A stretch of DNA of 25,794 nucleotides from DATAOG01 sp963753685. GTDB lineage: Bacteria; Pseudomonadota; Alphaproteobacteria; Geminicoccales; Geminicoccaceae. The translations under genes and the position numbers were made by a program. Each line of letters opens with the position of its first letter. Positions within the stretch are counted from its first letter, which is position 1. The notes under the pieces are model-generated. The model worked only from the letters and a program-made list of their open reading frames with translations. It made no database searches and had not been told where the DNA came from. Shown here one piece after another: positions 15,380 through 21,968 of this stretch. Location: the NCBI GenBank assembly GCA_963753685.1, contig CAVWDE010000016.1:1-25794 (forward strand), read 5' to 3'.

Positions 15380-16207
15380 TTGTCATCCCGCCTTGGGCCC
15401 CCTGAGCCCGTGGCCGCGATCGAGCGCCTGCTCTGGGTCATGGCCCGCCTGCGCGACCCTGAGGGCGGCTGTCCCTGGGACCTCGAGCAGGATTTTTCCA
15501 CCATCGCCCCCTACACGATCGAGGAGGCCTACGAGGTCGCCGATGCGATCGCGCGCGGCGACATGGCCGACCTCGAGGACGAGCTCGGCGACCTGTTGTT
15601 GCAGGTCGTCTACCACGCCCAGATGGCCAAGGAGGCGGGGCACTTCGACTTCGACGCGGTCGCAGGGCGGATCGCGGCCAAGATGGTTCGCCGGCATCCG
15701 CATGTGTTCGGCGATGCCGAGGTCGCGGATGCGGCCGCGCAGAGCCTCGCCTGGGAGGAGACCAAGGCGCTCGAGCGCCGGGAGAAGGCGCGCGCGCAGG
15801 GCGGGGAGCCGAGCCTGCTCGAGGGTGTCCCGCTGGCGCTGCCGGCGCTGACCCGGGCTGTGAAGCTGCAGCGGCGCGCCGCCCGGGTCGGCTTCGACTG
15901 GCCGGACACAGCACCGGTGCTCGCCAAGATCGAGGAGGAGCTGGGCGAGTTGCGCGCCGAGATCGCCAATGCGGCGGCGCCGCCCGCGCGCCTCGCCGAC
16001 GAGCTCGGCGACCTGCTGTTCGCGGTGGTCAACCTCGGGCGCCATCTGGGGGTCGATGGCGAGGCGGCGCTGCGCCAGACGAACACCAAATTCGAGCGTC
16101 GTTTCCGGGCGATCGAGGCGGCGCTCGCCGCCGCCGGCCGGAGCCTCGACGACGCCTCGCTCGACGAGCTGGAAGCCCTCTGGCAGCAGGCCAAGACCAC
16201 CGAGTGA
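15380..16207 (+). CDS. mazG: nucleoside triphosphate pyrophosphohydrolase MazG
   Basis: A 275-residue tandem-domain MazG, which hydrolyses NTPs and dNTPs to monophosphates and clears damaged nucleotides. First domain: 'MARLRDPEGGCPWDLEQDFSTIAPYTIEEAYEVADAI' and the metal-binding 'DELGDLLLQVVYHAQMAKEAGHF'; 'KMVRRHPHVFGD' and 'WEETKA' follow; second domain: 'VGFDWPDTAPVLAKIEEELGELRAEI' and 'DELGDLLFAVVNLGRHLGVDGEAALR'. The start is doubtful: the open frame offers TTG 15380 or GTG 15410, both without an SD. ATG 15367, overlapping the xseA stop as ATGA, is in another frame and would join the gene if one C in the C5 run at 15398-15402 were removed. Confidence 0.95.
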   Translation: MSSRLGPPEPVAAIERLLWVMARLRDPEGGCPWDLEQDFSTIAPYTIEEAYEVADAIARGDMADLEDELGDLLLQVVYHAQMAKEAGHFDFDAVAGRIAAKMVRRHPHVFGDAEVADAAAQSLAWEETKALERREKARAQGGEPSLLEGVPLALPALTRAVKLQRRAARVGFDWPDTAPVLAKIEEELGELRAEIANAAAPPARLADELGDLLFAVVNLGRHLGVDGEAALRQTNTKFERRFRAIEAALAAAGRSLDDASLDELEALWQQAKTTE

Positions 16208-16266
16208 GCCGCCCGCATGCGGCTGGCAACCGGTACCGCCACGCGCGACCGCGCCGGCTCAACACG

Positions 16267-16293
16267 AAAAAAAGCCCCGGACGATGCCGGGGC
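16267..16293 (-). terminator. strong rho-independent terminator acting on the minus strand
   Basis: On the minus strand a 7-bp all-GC stem (GCCCCGG / CCGGGGC, 16274-16293) with a 6-base loop is followed directly by seven T residues, the textbook form of an intrinsic terminator. On the plus strand the A7 run comes before the stem and only 'CGAGTTT' follows, so it would be a poor terminator for mazG, which ends 60 bases upstream. A minus-strand transcript therefore seems to end here. Confidence 0.8.
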
Positions 16294-16348
16294 CGAGTTT
16301 CGCTGGGAGGGAATCATCGGGAGGCAGGAGGTGGGACGCGGTGCCGGG

Positions 16349-16537
16349 TCACTCCATCCGACAAAGCTGCGTCGACCACCTGCTGTTGGCTTCGGGATAG
16401 ATTTCCGGTCCGCCGCTCGCGTTCTGCGGCGGGGCGCCAAAAATCGTCTCCGCGGGGCCGCGAGCGCCGGGTCGGGGCGCGCCCCGGTTGCGGGTGACCG
16501 TGCCGGTCTCTAGGGTGCGGCCCAGGAGGGGTCGCAT
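16349..16537 (-). CDS. candidate small protein or transcript upstream of the minus-strand terminator
   Basis: No family recognised. A 62-codon open frame ends 56 bases before the minus-strand terminator. Its C-terminal half ('ETIFGAPPQNASGGPEIYP', then 'EANSRWSTQLCRME') has mixed, protein-like composition; the N-terminal half is Arg/Pro-rich and could be non-coding, so the true start may be different. No clear SD precedes the ATG at 16537, which overlaps the start of the plus-strand lipoprotein gene. Either a small protein or a non-coding RNA of about 200-270 nt ending at the terminator would explain the layout. The rest of the 328-bp gap between mazG and the lipoprotein holds nothing else that I can name. 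Confidence 0.3.
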   Translation of the reverse strand: MRPLLGRTLETGTVTRNRGAPRPGARGPAETIFGAPPQNASGGPEIYPEANSRWSTQLCRME

Positions 16538-16784
16538 GGCTCGCGCGCTTGGATGGGCATCGGGTTTTTGGGTCTTGGCCCTGGCTGTGGCCGGCTGCAG
16601 CTCGACCCTGCCCGCCGCCGGTCCCGACCATGTACGGAGCGCGGCGGGCGGCTATGTTCTGGCCGCTTCGCCGCCGGGCATGACCGTCCGGATCGGCTCG
16701 AAACCGCTTTTGAGCGCGGCGAGCGTTGCCACGGCGAGTGATCGCGAGTCGGCCGACATCGCCAGCCCGCCCGCGCCTCGCTGA
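16536..16784 (+). CDS. small lipoprotein (82 aa)
   Basis: The 82-residue product has a lipoprotein signal peptide: a short basic start, hydrophobic 'WASGFWVLALAVAG' and lipobox ending in Cys21 ('AVAGCSS'). The mature part is short, Ala/Ser-rich and ends 'SADIASPPAPR'; there is no known domain. AGGAGGGG lies about 6-12 bases before the ATG at 16536, which makes this the right start over an upstream in-frame ATG at 16488. It is 39 bases before the NMT1-like gene on the same strand and may be co-transcribed with it. Confidence 0.72.
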   Translation: MARALGWASGFWVLALAVAGCSSTLPAAGPDHVRSAAGGYVLAASPPGMTVRIGSKPLLSAASVATASDRESADIASPPAPR

Positions 16785-16823
16785 GCGGCGGCGGCGTCAA
16801 TCGAGGAGGAATCGGAGACCCGA

Positions 16824-17711
16824 ATGGTCAGGATCCGCATCATGTTCTCGCGCTTCTCGGCGTTCTACAGTCCCCTGATCGCGACCGAGGCCGGGGGCTT
16901 CCTCGAGGCCGAGGGGCTGAGCGCCGAGTTCTCGGTCGCGGGTCCGGGCCGGGTGCCGCGGGCCGGGCTGGCCGACGGCAGCCTCGATCTGATCCAGTCG
17001 GCGCCGTCGGCGAGCTGGGGGCCGCTCGAGCGCGGCGAAGCGTCCGACATCGTCCATTTCGCAGAGATCAATCAGCGGGATGGCTTTTTCATCGCCGGCC
17101 GGCGCGCGGACCCGGCGTTCGCCTGGGGCAGGCTCGCGGGCGCGCGGGTGCTGGCAGACCACGGCGGCCAGCCGCTCGCGATGCTGAAGTACGCCTTGCA
17201 CAAGCAAAGCGTCGATTTTGCCAGCCTGCAGGCGATCGATGCCGGCGGGCCGGACGCGATGATCGAGGCCTTCCGGCGGGGCGAGGCGGATTACGTGCAC
17301 CTCCAGGGGCCGGCGCCGCAGCAGCTGGAGCAGGACGGGGCCGGTCACGTGCTGGCTTCGGTCGGCGAAGCGATCGGTCCGGTCGCGTTCAGCAGCCTGT
17401 GCGCGACCCGCCGCTGGCTCGAGACGGACGTGGCGCGCGCCTTCGTCCGCGCCTTCCGGAAGTCCAGGAGCTGGGTCGCGACCGGCCCCGCGGACGCGAT
17501 CGCCAAGGCCGAGGCGCCGTTTTTCCCGAACCTGGACGAGGCGGTCCTGGCAAGGACGATCCAAGCCTACCAGCGCCTCGGCTGCTGGCAGGGCGGCCTC
17601 GAGATCCCGCCTGCCGCCTATGAGGCCGCGCTCGATGTGTTCCTGCACAGCGGCCTGATCAGCCGCCGCCATCCCTACGATGCCGTGATCGTCCCGCCGC
17701 CGACGGAATAA
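16824..17711 (+). CDS. NMT1/THI5-like substrate-binding protein without signal peptide
   Basis: A 295-residue protein with the fold of ABC-transporter periplasmic binding proteins of the NMT1/THI5/SsuA type: 'FSAFYSPLIATEAGGFLEAEGLSAEFSVAGPGR', 'LADGSLDLIQSAPSASW', 'LAGARVLADHGGQPLAMLKYALHKQSVD', 'AMIEAFRRGEADYVHLQGP'. Such proteins bind sulfonates, pyrimidines or other small molecules. The N-terminus (MVRIRIMFSRFSAFYS) has no signal peptide or lipobox, and no permease or ATPase gene is adjacent, so it may work in the cytoplasm or be an orphan. The ATG at 16824 follows a GAGGAGGAATCGGAG purine run. It could instead be a THI5-like biosynthetic enzyme, but a His-rich active site as in THI5 was not seen. 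Confidence 0.82.
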   Translation: MVRIRIMFSRFSAFYSPLIATEAGGFLEAEGLSAEFSVAGPGRVPRAGLADGSLDLIQSAPSASWGPLERGEASDIVHFAEINQRDGFFIAGRRADPAFAWGRLAGARVLADHGGQPLAMLKYALHKQSVDFASLQAIDAGGPDAMIEAFRRGEADYVHLQGPAPQQLEQDGAGHVLASVGEAIGPVAFSSLCATRRWLETDVARAFVRAFRKSRSWVATGPADAIAKAEAPFFPNLDEAVLARTIQAYQRLGCWQGGLEIPPAAYEAALDVFLHSGLISRRHPYDAVIVPPPTE

Positions 17712-17927
17712 CCGCTGGCGCGCCGCTGGCCGCGGTGACCGCCGATCCTGCGCTGACCAGCGGTGGCCAGGGTCGGGCAATTCCAGATCCCTGCCCGGGT
17801 TGTTGTCCGGCCGGGCCCGGCTGCGCGGCCACCAAGATCGCCACAGGCCGCACCCTTGATCGATTGGGCGCAAGTCCCGGACGGAGCCGCCCTCGATCGG
17901 TGCCCCATCGGGGGACGATCTTCGGCA
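17712..17927. other. intergenic region leading into the tandem repeat
   Basis: No gene is supported. The end of this stretch has an 8-bp inverted repeat (GATCTTCG at 17917-17924 against CGAAGATC at 17933-17940) that straddles the first repeat copy, and a 'GATCGATTGGGCGCAAG' segment without known meaning. Together with the repeat units to 18516 this makes an 805-bp gap without a confident protein gene. Confidence 0.4.
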
Positions 17928-17965
17928 CGCAGCGAAGATCCCAGGATCAGGGCGTCGTCGACGAC

Positions 17966-17981
17966 TTAACCGAACATTAAC
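17966..17981 (+). promoter_or_regulatory. CtrA binding box, copy 1
   Basis: Reads TTAACCGAACATTAAC, a perfect match to the alphaproteobacterial CtrA consensus TTAA-N7-TTAAC. It lies 23 bases before the hairpin of copy 1, a position suited to controlling a transcript that starts near 18000. Confidence 0.75.
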
Positions 17982-18004
17982 ACTTGGCCCGTACCCTTCC
18001 TTCG

Positions 18005-18082
18005 GCTGGTCCATGCGACCCTGGGACTCCGCGTCGCTCTAAGATCTGGGCCGGCCGGACTCCCAGGATCGCATGGACCAGC
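18005..18082 (+). other. long hairpin of repeat copy 1
   Basis: Arms 18005-18026 and 18061-18082 pair over 22 bases with a single C-A mismatch, leaving a 34-base loop that contains the palindromic GGGCCGGCCGG. No T-tract follows, so it is not an intrinsic terminator on the plus strand. Confidence 0.85.
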
Positions 18083-18227
18083 GAACAGGATAGCGATCGA
18101 TGGGTTTACGAAAGGTTGAGGCGGCCGATTTCAGCCTCCAGGAAGCCTCTCGATACTTTGCGCCCCAGAGGCAGCAACGTGGTTGGAGCGCGCAGCGAAG
18201 ATCCAGGATCAGGGCGTCGTCGACGAC

Positions 18228-18243
18228 TTAACCGAACATTAAC
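18228..18243 (+). promoter_or_regulatory. CtrA binding box, copy 2
   Basis: Identical 16-mer to copy 1, again a perfect TTAA-N7-TTAAC, 23 bases before the second hairpin. Its first TTAA also contains the stop codon of the copy 1 small open frame. Confidence 0.75.
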
Positions 18244-18266
18244 ACTTGGCCCGTAACCCTTGCTTC

Positions 18267-18346
18267 GGCTGGTCCATGCGACCCTGGGACTCCGCGTCGC
18301 TCTAAGATCTGGGCCGGCCGGACTCCCAGGGTCGCATGGACCAGCC
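18267..18346 (+). other. long perfect hairpin of repeat copy 2
   Basis: Arms 18267-18289 and 18324-18346 are perfectly complementary over 23 bases, around a 34-base loop identical in length to copy 1. The single mispair of copy 1 is a proper pair here. A 23-bp perfect palindrome with an 80-bp total span could also be the terminal inverted repeats of a tiny mobile palindrome, but no target-site duplication is evident. Confidence 0.88.
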
Positions 18347-18516
18347 GAACAGGATAACGATCGATGGGTTTACCAAAGGCTAAAGCGGTCGATCTCCGCC
18401 CCCGGAAAGAGGCCCCGACACTTGTGGCCCGCGAGGCAGAAGAGTGGTTAGAGCCGGTTCCGGGCCACGGTGACGATGCGCCATATTTCAGGCATTTGCG
18501 CAGGAATCCTGCCGAT

Positions 18517-19818
18517 CTAGCCGAGCACGGAAAAACTGCTCTCGGGGTTGATCTCGCGCCGGCGCGAGTAGAAGCCGACGTCGATCGTCCGCTCGATGTG
18601 GGCGAGATGGAACTGGAGCGGCTCGCGGTCGTGGTCGCGGCCCTGCTCGCAGCCGGCGATCAGCTCGGCCATCATGGCGCCCGCGACCGGCGCGTTCTTG
18701 AACTGGTTGCCGCTGGTGCCGACCGCCATGTAGAAGCCCGCGAGGTCGGACTTGTCATAGATCGGGATCCAGTCCTCGGTGACGTCGTAGAGGTCGACCA
18801 CGCCCTTGAGCGGGCTCGAGACCGGCAGGCTCGGAATCCGCTGGGCGACCCTTTGTACCTGGACCTGCCACTGCTCGCTGAAATTGCGGTCGTAGTCGTC
18901 CGGGTCGACCCATTCGCGCGGATCGCAGGGCGGGTCCTCGCTGCCGATCAGGATGTGATTGCCGATCTCCGGCCGGCAGTAGCAGCCGACGTCGCTATCG
19001 GAGGTGACGAGGCCCGCCCGCTCGAAGTCGAAGCCCTTCGGGAACGGCACGTGCGCGACCTCCTGCTTGAGCGCCCGGGTGGTGATCCGCATGCCCTCCT
19101 CGACGCCTGCCATGCGATTGATCTTGGCCGAATGCGGCCCGGCGACGTTGACCACCACCGGGGCGTCGATCGTCTCGCCGGAAGTAAGCGTCACGCCCTG
19201 GACGCGGCCGCCGGCCTGGCGGATCGCCGTCACTTCGCTGTTGAAGCGGAAGGTCGCACCCTTGGCCTCGGCGGCGCGCTGGGCGTTGTGGCTGGCCAGC
19301 TGCGGATCGTTGACGTAGCCCGCGAGCGGGAAGAACACCCCGCCGCCGAGCTCGCCCTCCGCCTCGCCGAACGCCGGATCGTCCGGCCGCTTGGGGGGGC
19401 CGAAGCGGCCGAGCTCATAGAACGGCAGGCGCTCCCTGATCCGATCCGGCCCCCAGTCCTGCCACGGGATGCCGAGCGCATCCATATTGCGGCAGACCCT
19501 GCGCAGATGCCCGTTCGCCTCGGTCTTCATCACCAGGCAACCGCACTGCACGAACTTCGCGAGCCCCCGCTCGTCCGCGACGCCTAGGTAGCGAGGCCAC
19601 TCGTCCCAGTAGAAGTAGCCCTCATAGGCCAGCGCCGCGCCGTCGAGAGTCGAGTAGTGGGTGCGGATGATTGCGCAGGACGCGCCGGTCGAGCCGTAGC
19701 CCGCGGCCGGCAGCTTGTCGAGGTTGAGCGTGCGCCAGCCGCGCCTGGCGAGCTCGTAGGCGGTGCAGGCGCCGATGATCCCGGCGCCGATGATGATCGC
19801 GTCGTAGCTCTCGCTCAT
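18517..19818 (-). CDS. FAD-dependent oxidoreductase (DadA/sarcosine oxidase beta-like)
   Basis: A 433-residue flavin amine/amino-acid oxidoreductase of the DAO family. The N-terminal Rossmann motif is 'YDAIIIGAGIIGACTAYELARRGWRTLNLDKLPAAGYGSTGAS', typical of sarcosine/dimethylglycine oxidase and DadA-like enzymes; the C-terminal FAD segment is 'GFYMAVGTSGNQFKNAPVAGAMMAELI'. The substrate is probably an N-methylated or D-amino acid, but partners that would narrow this (sarcosine oxidase alpha, gamma, delta) are absent. The ATG at 19818 is preceded by GGGAGG and gives the standard MSxxYDxIIIG start; an upstream in-frame start at 19869 adds 17 unsupported residues. It stands alone, converging with the tandem repeat region. 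Confidence 0.92.
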   Translation of the reverse strand: MSESYDAIIIGAGIIGACTAYELARRGWRTLNLDKLPAAGYGSTGASCAIIRTHYSTLDGAALAYEGYFYWDEWPRYLGVADERGLAKFVQCGCLVMKTEANGHLRRVCRNMDALGIPWQDWGPDRIRERLPFYELGRFGPPKRPDDPAFGEAEGELGGGVFFPLAGYVNDPQLASHNAQRAAEAKGATFRFNSEVTAIRQAGGRVQGVTLTSGETIDAPVVVNVAGPHSAKINRMAGVEEGMRITTRALKQEVAHVPFPKGFDFERAGLVTSDSDVGCYCRPEIGNHILIGSEDPPCDPREWVDPDDYDRNFSEQWQVQVQRVAQRIPSLPVSSPLKGVVDLYDVTEDWIPIYDKSDLAGFYMAVGTSGNQFKNAPVAGAMMAELIAGCEQGRDHDREPLQFHLAHIERTIDVGFYSRRREINPESSFSVLG

Positions 19819-20134
19819 GACCGCCTCCCTGCGCTCGTGCGGCACGCCGTCGCCCGGCTCATCCGACACGACCGGGCGCGACCCGCAGTCCAGCCCTTCT
19901 TAGCGCCCCGAGCGGTCCATCGGAAAGGGCGACAGCCAAACCCTGGCAGGCACGCGACGGCGCGACGTGGCGGGCTCGCACGCTTGGGACGGTGCTGATC
20001 TCGACCCGATCGTCGCCCCCAACGTTCTCGCCACCACGGTCGTCATCACAGGGCCAGGGCCTGCCGCCATTGCGAGAGATGGCGCGCCGGGCCGGCAGCA
20101 GCCGATCGGCGGGCGGCGTCGACGTCGGGAACGC
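19819..20134. other. 316-bp gap, nothing recognised
   Basis: Lies upstream of the oxidoreductase and downstream of the small lipoprotein, both on the minus strand. It should hold the oxidoreductase promoter. GC-rich throughout, no coding frame with credible content, and no clear hairpin terminator or repeat was seen. Confidence 0.4.
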
Positions 20135-20344
20135 TTACGGGGTCACCCCCTTCTTCTGCATGCAGCTATTGATGAAGCGATCCTGCCAGTCGGCGTGCTG
20201 AGCGTCGGGCAGACCGGCGGTCTCCCACTGCTCGATCGCCTGATTCTGGCAATCCGCGAAGGCATCGTCCCAGGCCTTGCTGTGCTGGGCGCAGCCGGCC
20301 AGAAGGAGGGCCGTGGACGCCAGCAAAAGAAGCCCATGTCTCAT
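20135..20344 (-). CDS. small lipoprotein (69 aa)
   Basis: The 69-residue product has a clear lipoprotein signal: 'MRHGLLLLASTALLLAGC' with the lipobox Cys at 18. The mature part of about 52 residues is polar with Trp-rich helices ('SKAWDDAFADCQNQAIEQW', 'DWQDRFINSCMQKKGVTP') and two further Cys (32 and 62), which may form a disulfide in the periplasm. A CxxxA...C spacing like this is seen in many small uncharacterised outer-membrane lipoproteins. GGGAGTGA lies before the ATG at 20344. Function unknown; it is probably transcribed alone. Confidence 0.82.
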   Translation of the reverse strand: MRHGLLLLASTALLLAGCAQHSKAWDDAFADCQNQAIEQWETAGLPDAQHADWQDRFINSCMQKKGVTP

Positions 20345-20678
20345 TGTGGATCACTCCCGACTTTGTGTGACGCGGGGGTCATTGACACCCGGGGCGCCGA
20401 GCGCCGGCTCGACACCTCAGGTTTAGCGGGTGTCATTCTCCAAAGCGAGCGCGCTGTTTAGCCCGCCGGTCGACCAGGGGCACGCGGCGCTGACCTCGGA
20501 TCGCGAACGCTGCTGCCGGTTTGCCGCCGGGTACCTCCACGACCAGCTGCGCATCGGCGGTCAGCGCGACCATCCGGCGCTCGATCTTGGCGGCGCCGGC
20601 CGCACCGGTTAAGGATCGGGCAGGCTTGCGTCCGCATCCTGACCAGCGGGACCGGCGCGGCCGAGCGAGGATCAGCCG
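20345..20678. other. 334-bp divergent gap
   Basis: Separates the minus-strand lipoprotein from the plus-strand dipeptidase. It contains an 8-bp inverted repeat (TGACACCC at 20383-20390, GGGTGTCA at 20428-20435) 39-52 bases upstream of the lipoprotein start and beyond, which could be an operator, but this is weak. No open frame here looks like a gene. An AGGA just before 20679 serves the dipeptidase. Confidence 0.35.
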
Positions 20679-21695
20679 ATGGACGACCTGAAGCGCCTGG
20701 CGGCGGCGCTGCACGACGACGCCCTGGTCTGGGACGCCCACGCCTGCCTGCCGCTGCATCCGGACGCCGACATCAGGGCGCTCGAACGGCACCGCGCGAA
20801 CGGGGTCGATTTCGTGTCGATCAACATCGGCATGGACATGAACCCGCTGCCCCAGATCATGGCGGTGATCGCGAGCTTTCGCGCCCAGCTGCGGGCCAAG
20901 TCGGACGCGTTCGTCCAGGTCGAGGACGTGAGCGACGTACGGCGCGCCAAAGTGGCGAAGAAGCTCGCGGTGGCCTTCGATCTCGAGGGCGGCGTGCCGC
21001 TCGGCGAGCGGCCGGAGATGGTGCAGCTGTTCTACGACCTCGGCGTCCGCCAGATCCATCTCGCCTACAACCGCAACAACGGCATCGGCGGCGGCTGCTA
21101 CGACGAGGACGTCCCGCTCACCGATCTCGGCCGGCGCGTGGTCAGCGCGATCAACGCCGCCGGCATGCTCATGGACTGCTCGCATACCGGCTATCGCACC
21201 AGTCTCGACATCATGGCGGTCTCGAAGGCGCCGGTGATCTACAGCCACGCCAACCCGCGAGCCCTCGCGGACAACGGCCGCAACATCCGGGACGATCAGA
21301 TCGACGCCTGCGTCGCGACCGGCGGCATGGTCTGCGTCAACGGCGTCGGCCGGTTTCTGGGCGACCCCGAGGCCGGCACGGCGGCGATCCTGGGCCACAT
21401 CGACTACCTGGTGCAGCGGGTCGGCGCCGACCACGTCGGGCTCGGGCTCGACTATGCCTATGACCAGGGCCTCGACGAGGACCCGCCCGGCCTCGACCGC
21501 GGCTATTGGTGGCCGCCTGCGCACGGCTACGGCAAGGACGGGCCGCGGATCAGGATCGCCGTCCCCGAGCAGTTCCCGGAGATCACCCTTGGCCTGCTCC
21601 GCCTGGGCTACGCCGAGGCCGATGTCCGGAACATTCTGGGCCAGAACATGCTGGCGCTCGCCAGGCGGGTCTGGAAACCCCGCTCTACGCCTTGA
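20679..21695 (+). CDS. M19 family membrane-dipeptidase-like metallohydrolase
   Basis: A 338-residue peptidase family M19 (renal dipeptidase) protein, a binuclear zinc amidohydrolase-fold enzyme that cleaves dipeptides, often with a D-residue. The metal ligands are visible in order: Asp19 and His21 in 'WDAHACLP', Glu103 in 'AFDLEGGVPLG', His169 in 'DCSHTGYRTSLDIM', His190 in 'VIYSHANPRAL', and the Asp258 region 'HVGLGLDYAYD'. Length is normal for bacterial members. No signal peptide is present, so it is cytoplasmic. The ATG at 20679 has GAGGA about 9 bases upstream. It lies alone, ahead of the convergent rpoH. The 273-bp gap after it (21696-21968) shows no gene and no clear terminator. Confidence 0.93.
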   Translation: MDDLKRLAAALHDDALVWDAHACLPLHPDADIRALERHRANGVDFVSINIGMDMNPLPQIMAVIASFRAQLRAKSDAFVQVEDVSDVRRAKVAKKLAVAFDLEGGVPLGERPEMVQLFYDLGVRQIHLAYNRNNGIGGGCYDEDVPLTDLGRRVVSAINAAGMLMDCSHTGYRTSLDIMAVSKAPVIYSHANPRALADNGRNIRDDQIDACVATGGMVCVNGVGRFLGDPEAGTAAILGHIDYLVQRVGADHVGLGLDYAYDQGLDEDPPGLDRGYWWPPAHGYGKDGPRIRIAVPEQFPEITLGLLRLGYAEADVRNILGQNMLALARRVWKPRSTP

Positions 21696-21968
21696 CCGCC
21701 AAGCCGCTTCACCTGAGCCGGTCGCCGATCAGCGGCCCGGCTCGGCAACGTCAGGCTGGCCAATCGATTTGACGCGCCCAGTCCGGGCCGGCTGAAAAGA
21801 TGCCAGCCCCTGGGCCAGATCCCCGTTGCCCAGCTAAAACCGCCGCAACCAAGGGAGCGGGTCGAGGAGCAGGGGCCGGATCCGGGCCATATCGGATGCC
21901 GGCAACCGGTCGCCTTTTCAGATTCGCTTGAACCTCGGGCGCGCCGATGCAACCTTGCCGCCGGCGGC

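Larger units (their letters stand above)
17928..18190 (+). repeat. tandem regulatory repeat, copy 1
   Basis: First copy of a ~263-bp direct repeat (second copy 18191-18455). In order: a conserved leader starting CGCAGCGAAGATC, a CtrA box (17966-17981), a 22-bp hairpin (18005-18082), an AGGA followed by ATG at 18100, and a 43-codon open frame (MGLRKVEAAD..., stop TAA 18229-18231) that runs into the CtrA box of copy 2. The first ~190 bp are nearly identical between copies apart from a few substitutions and single-base indels; the part after the ATG has drifted strongly. Selection therefore seems to act on the box and the hairpin and not on the peptide. Confidence 0.85.
18191..18455 (+). repeat. 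tandem regulatory repeat, copy 2
   Basis: Second copy, with the same order: leader, CtrA box (18228-18243), hairpin (18267-18346), AGGA, ATG at 18364. The small open frame starts MGLPKAKAVD and stays open into the antisense of the oxidoreductase gene; only about 50 codons lie outside that gene. Similarity to copy 1 returns near the end (GTGGTTRGAGC), so the whole unit was duplicated and its 3' third has diverged by substitutions and a small indel. Confidence 0.85.

Noticed and set aside
18005..18346. Hairpins as intrinsic terminators
   Set aside because: No T-tract follows either hairpin on either strand; arms are also far longer than usual terminators.
18517..19587. Continuation of the copy 2 small open frame across the oxidoreductase gene
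   Set aside because: Antisense to a well-supported enzyme; only the first ~50 codons lie outside it.
20383..20435. 8-bp inverted repeat as an operator for the lipoprotein gene
   Set aside because: Arms are 37 bases apart and nothing else supports a binding site.
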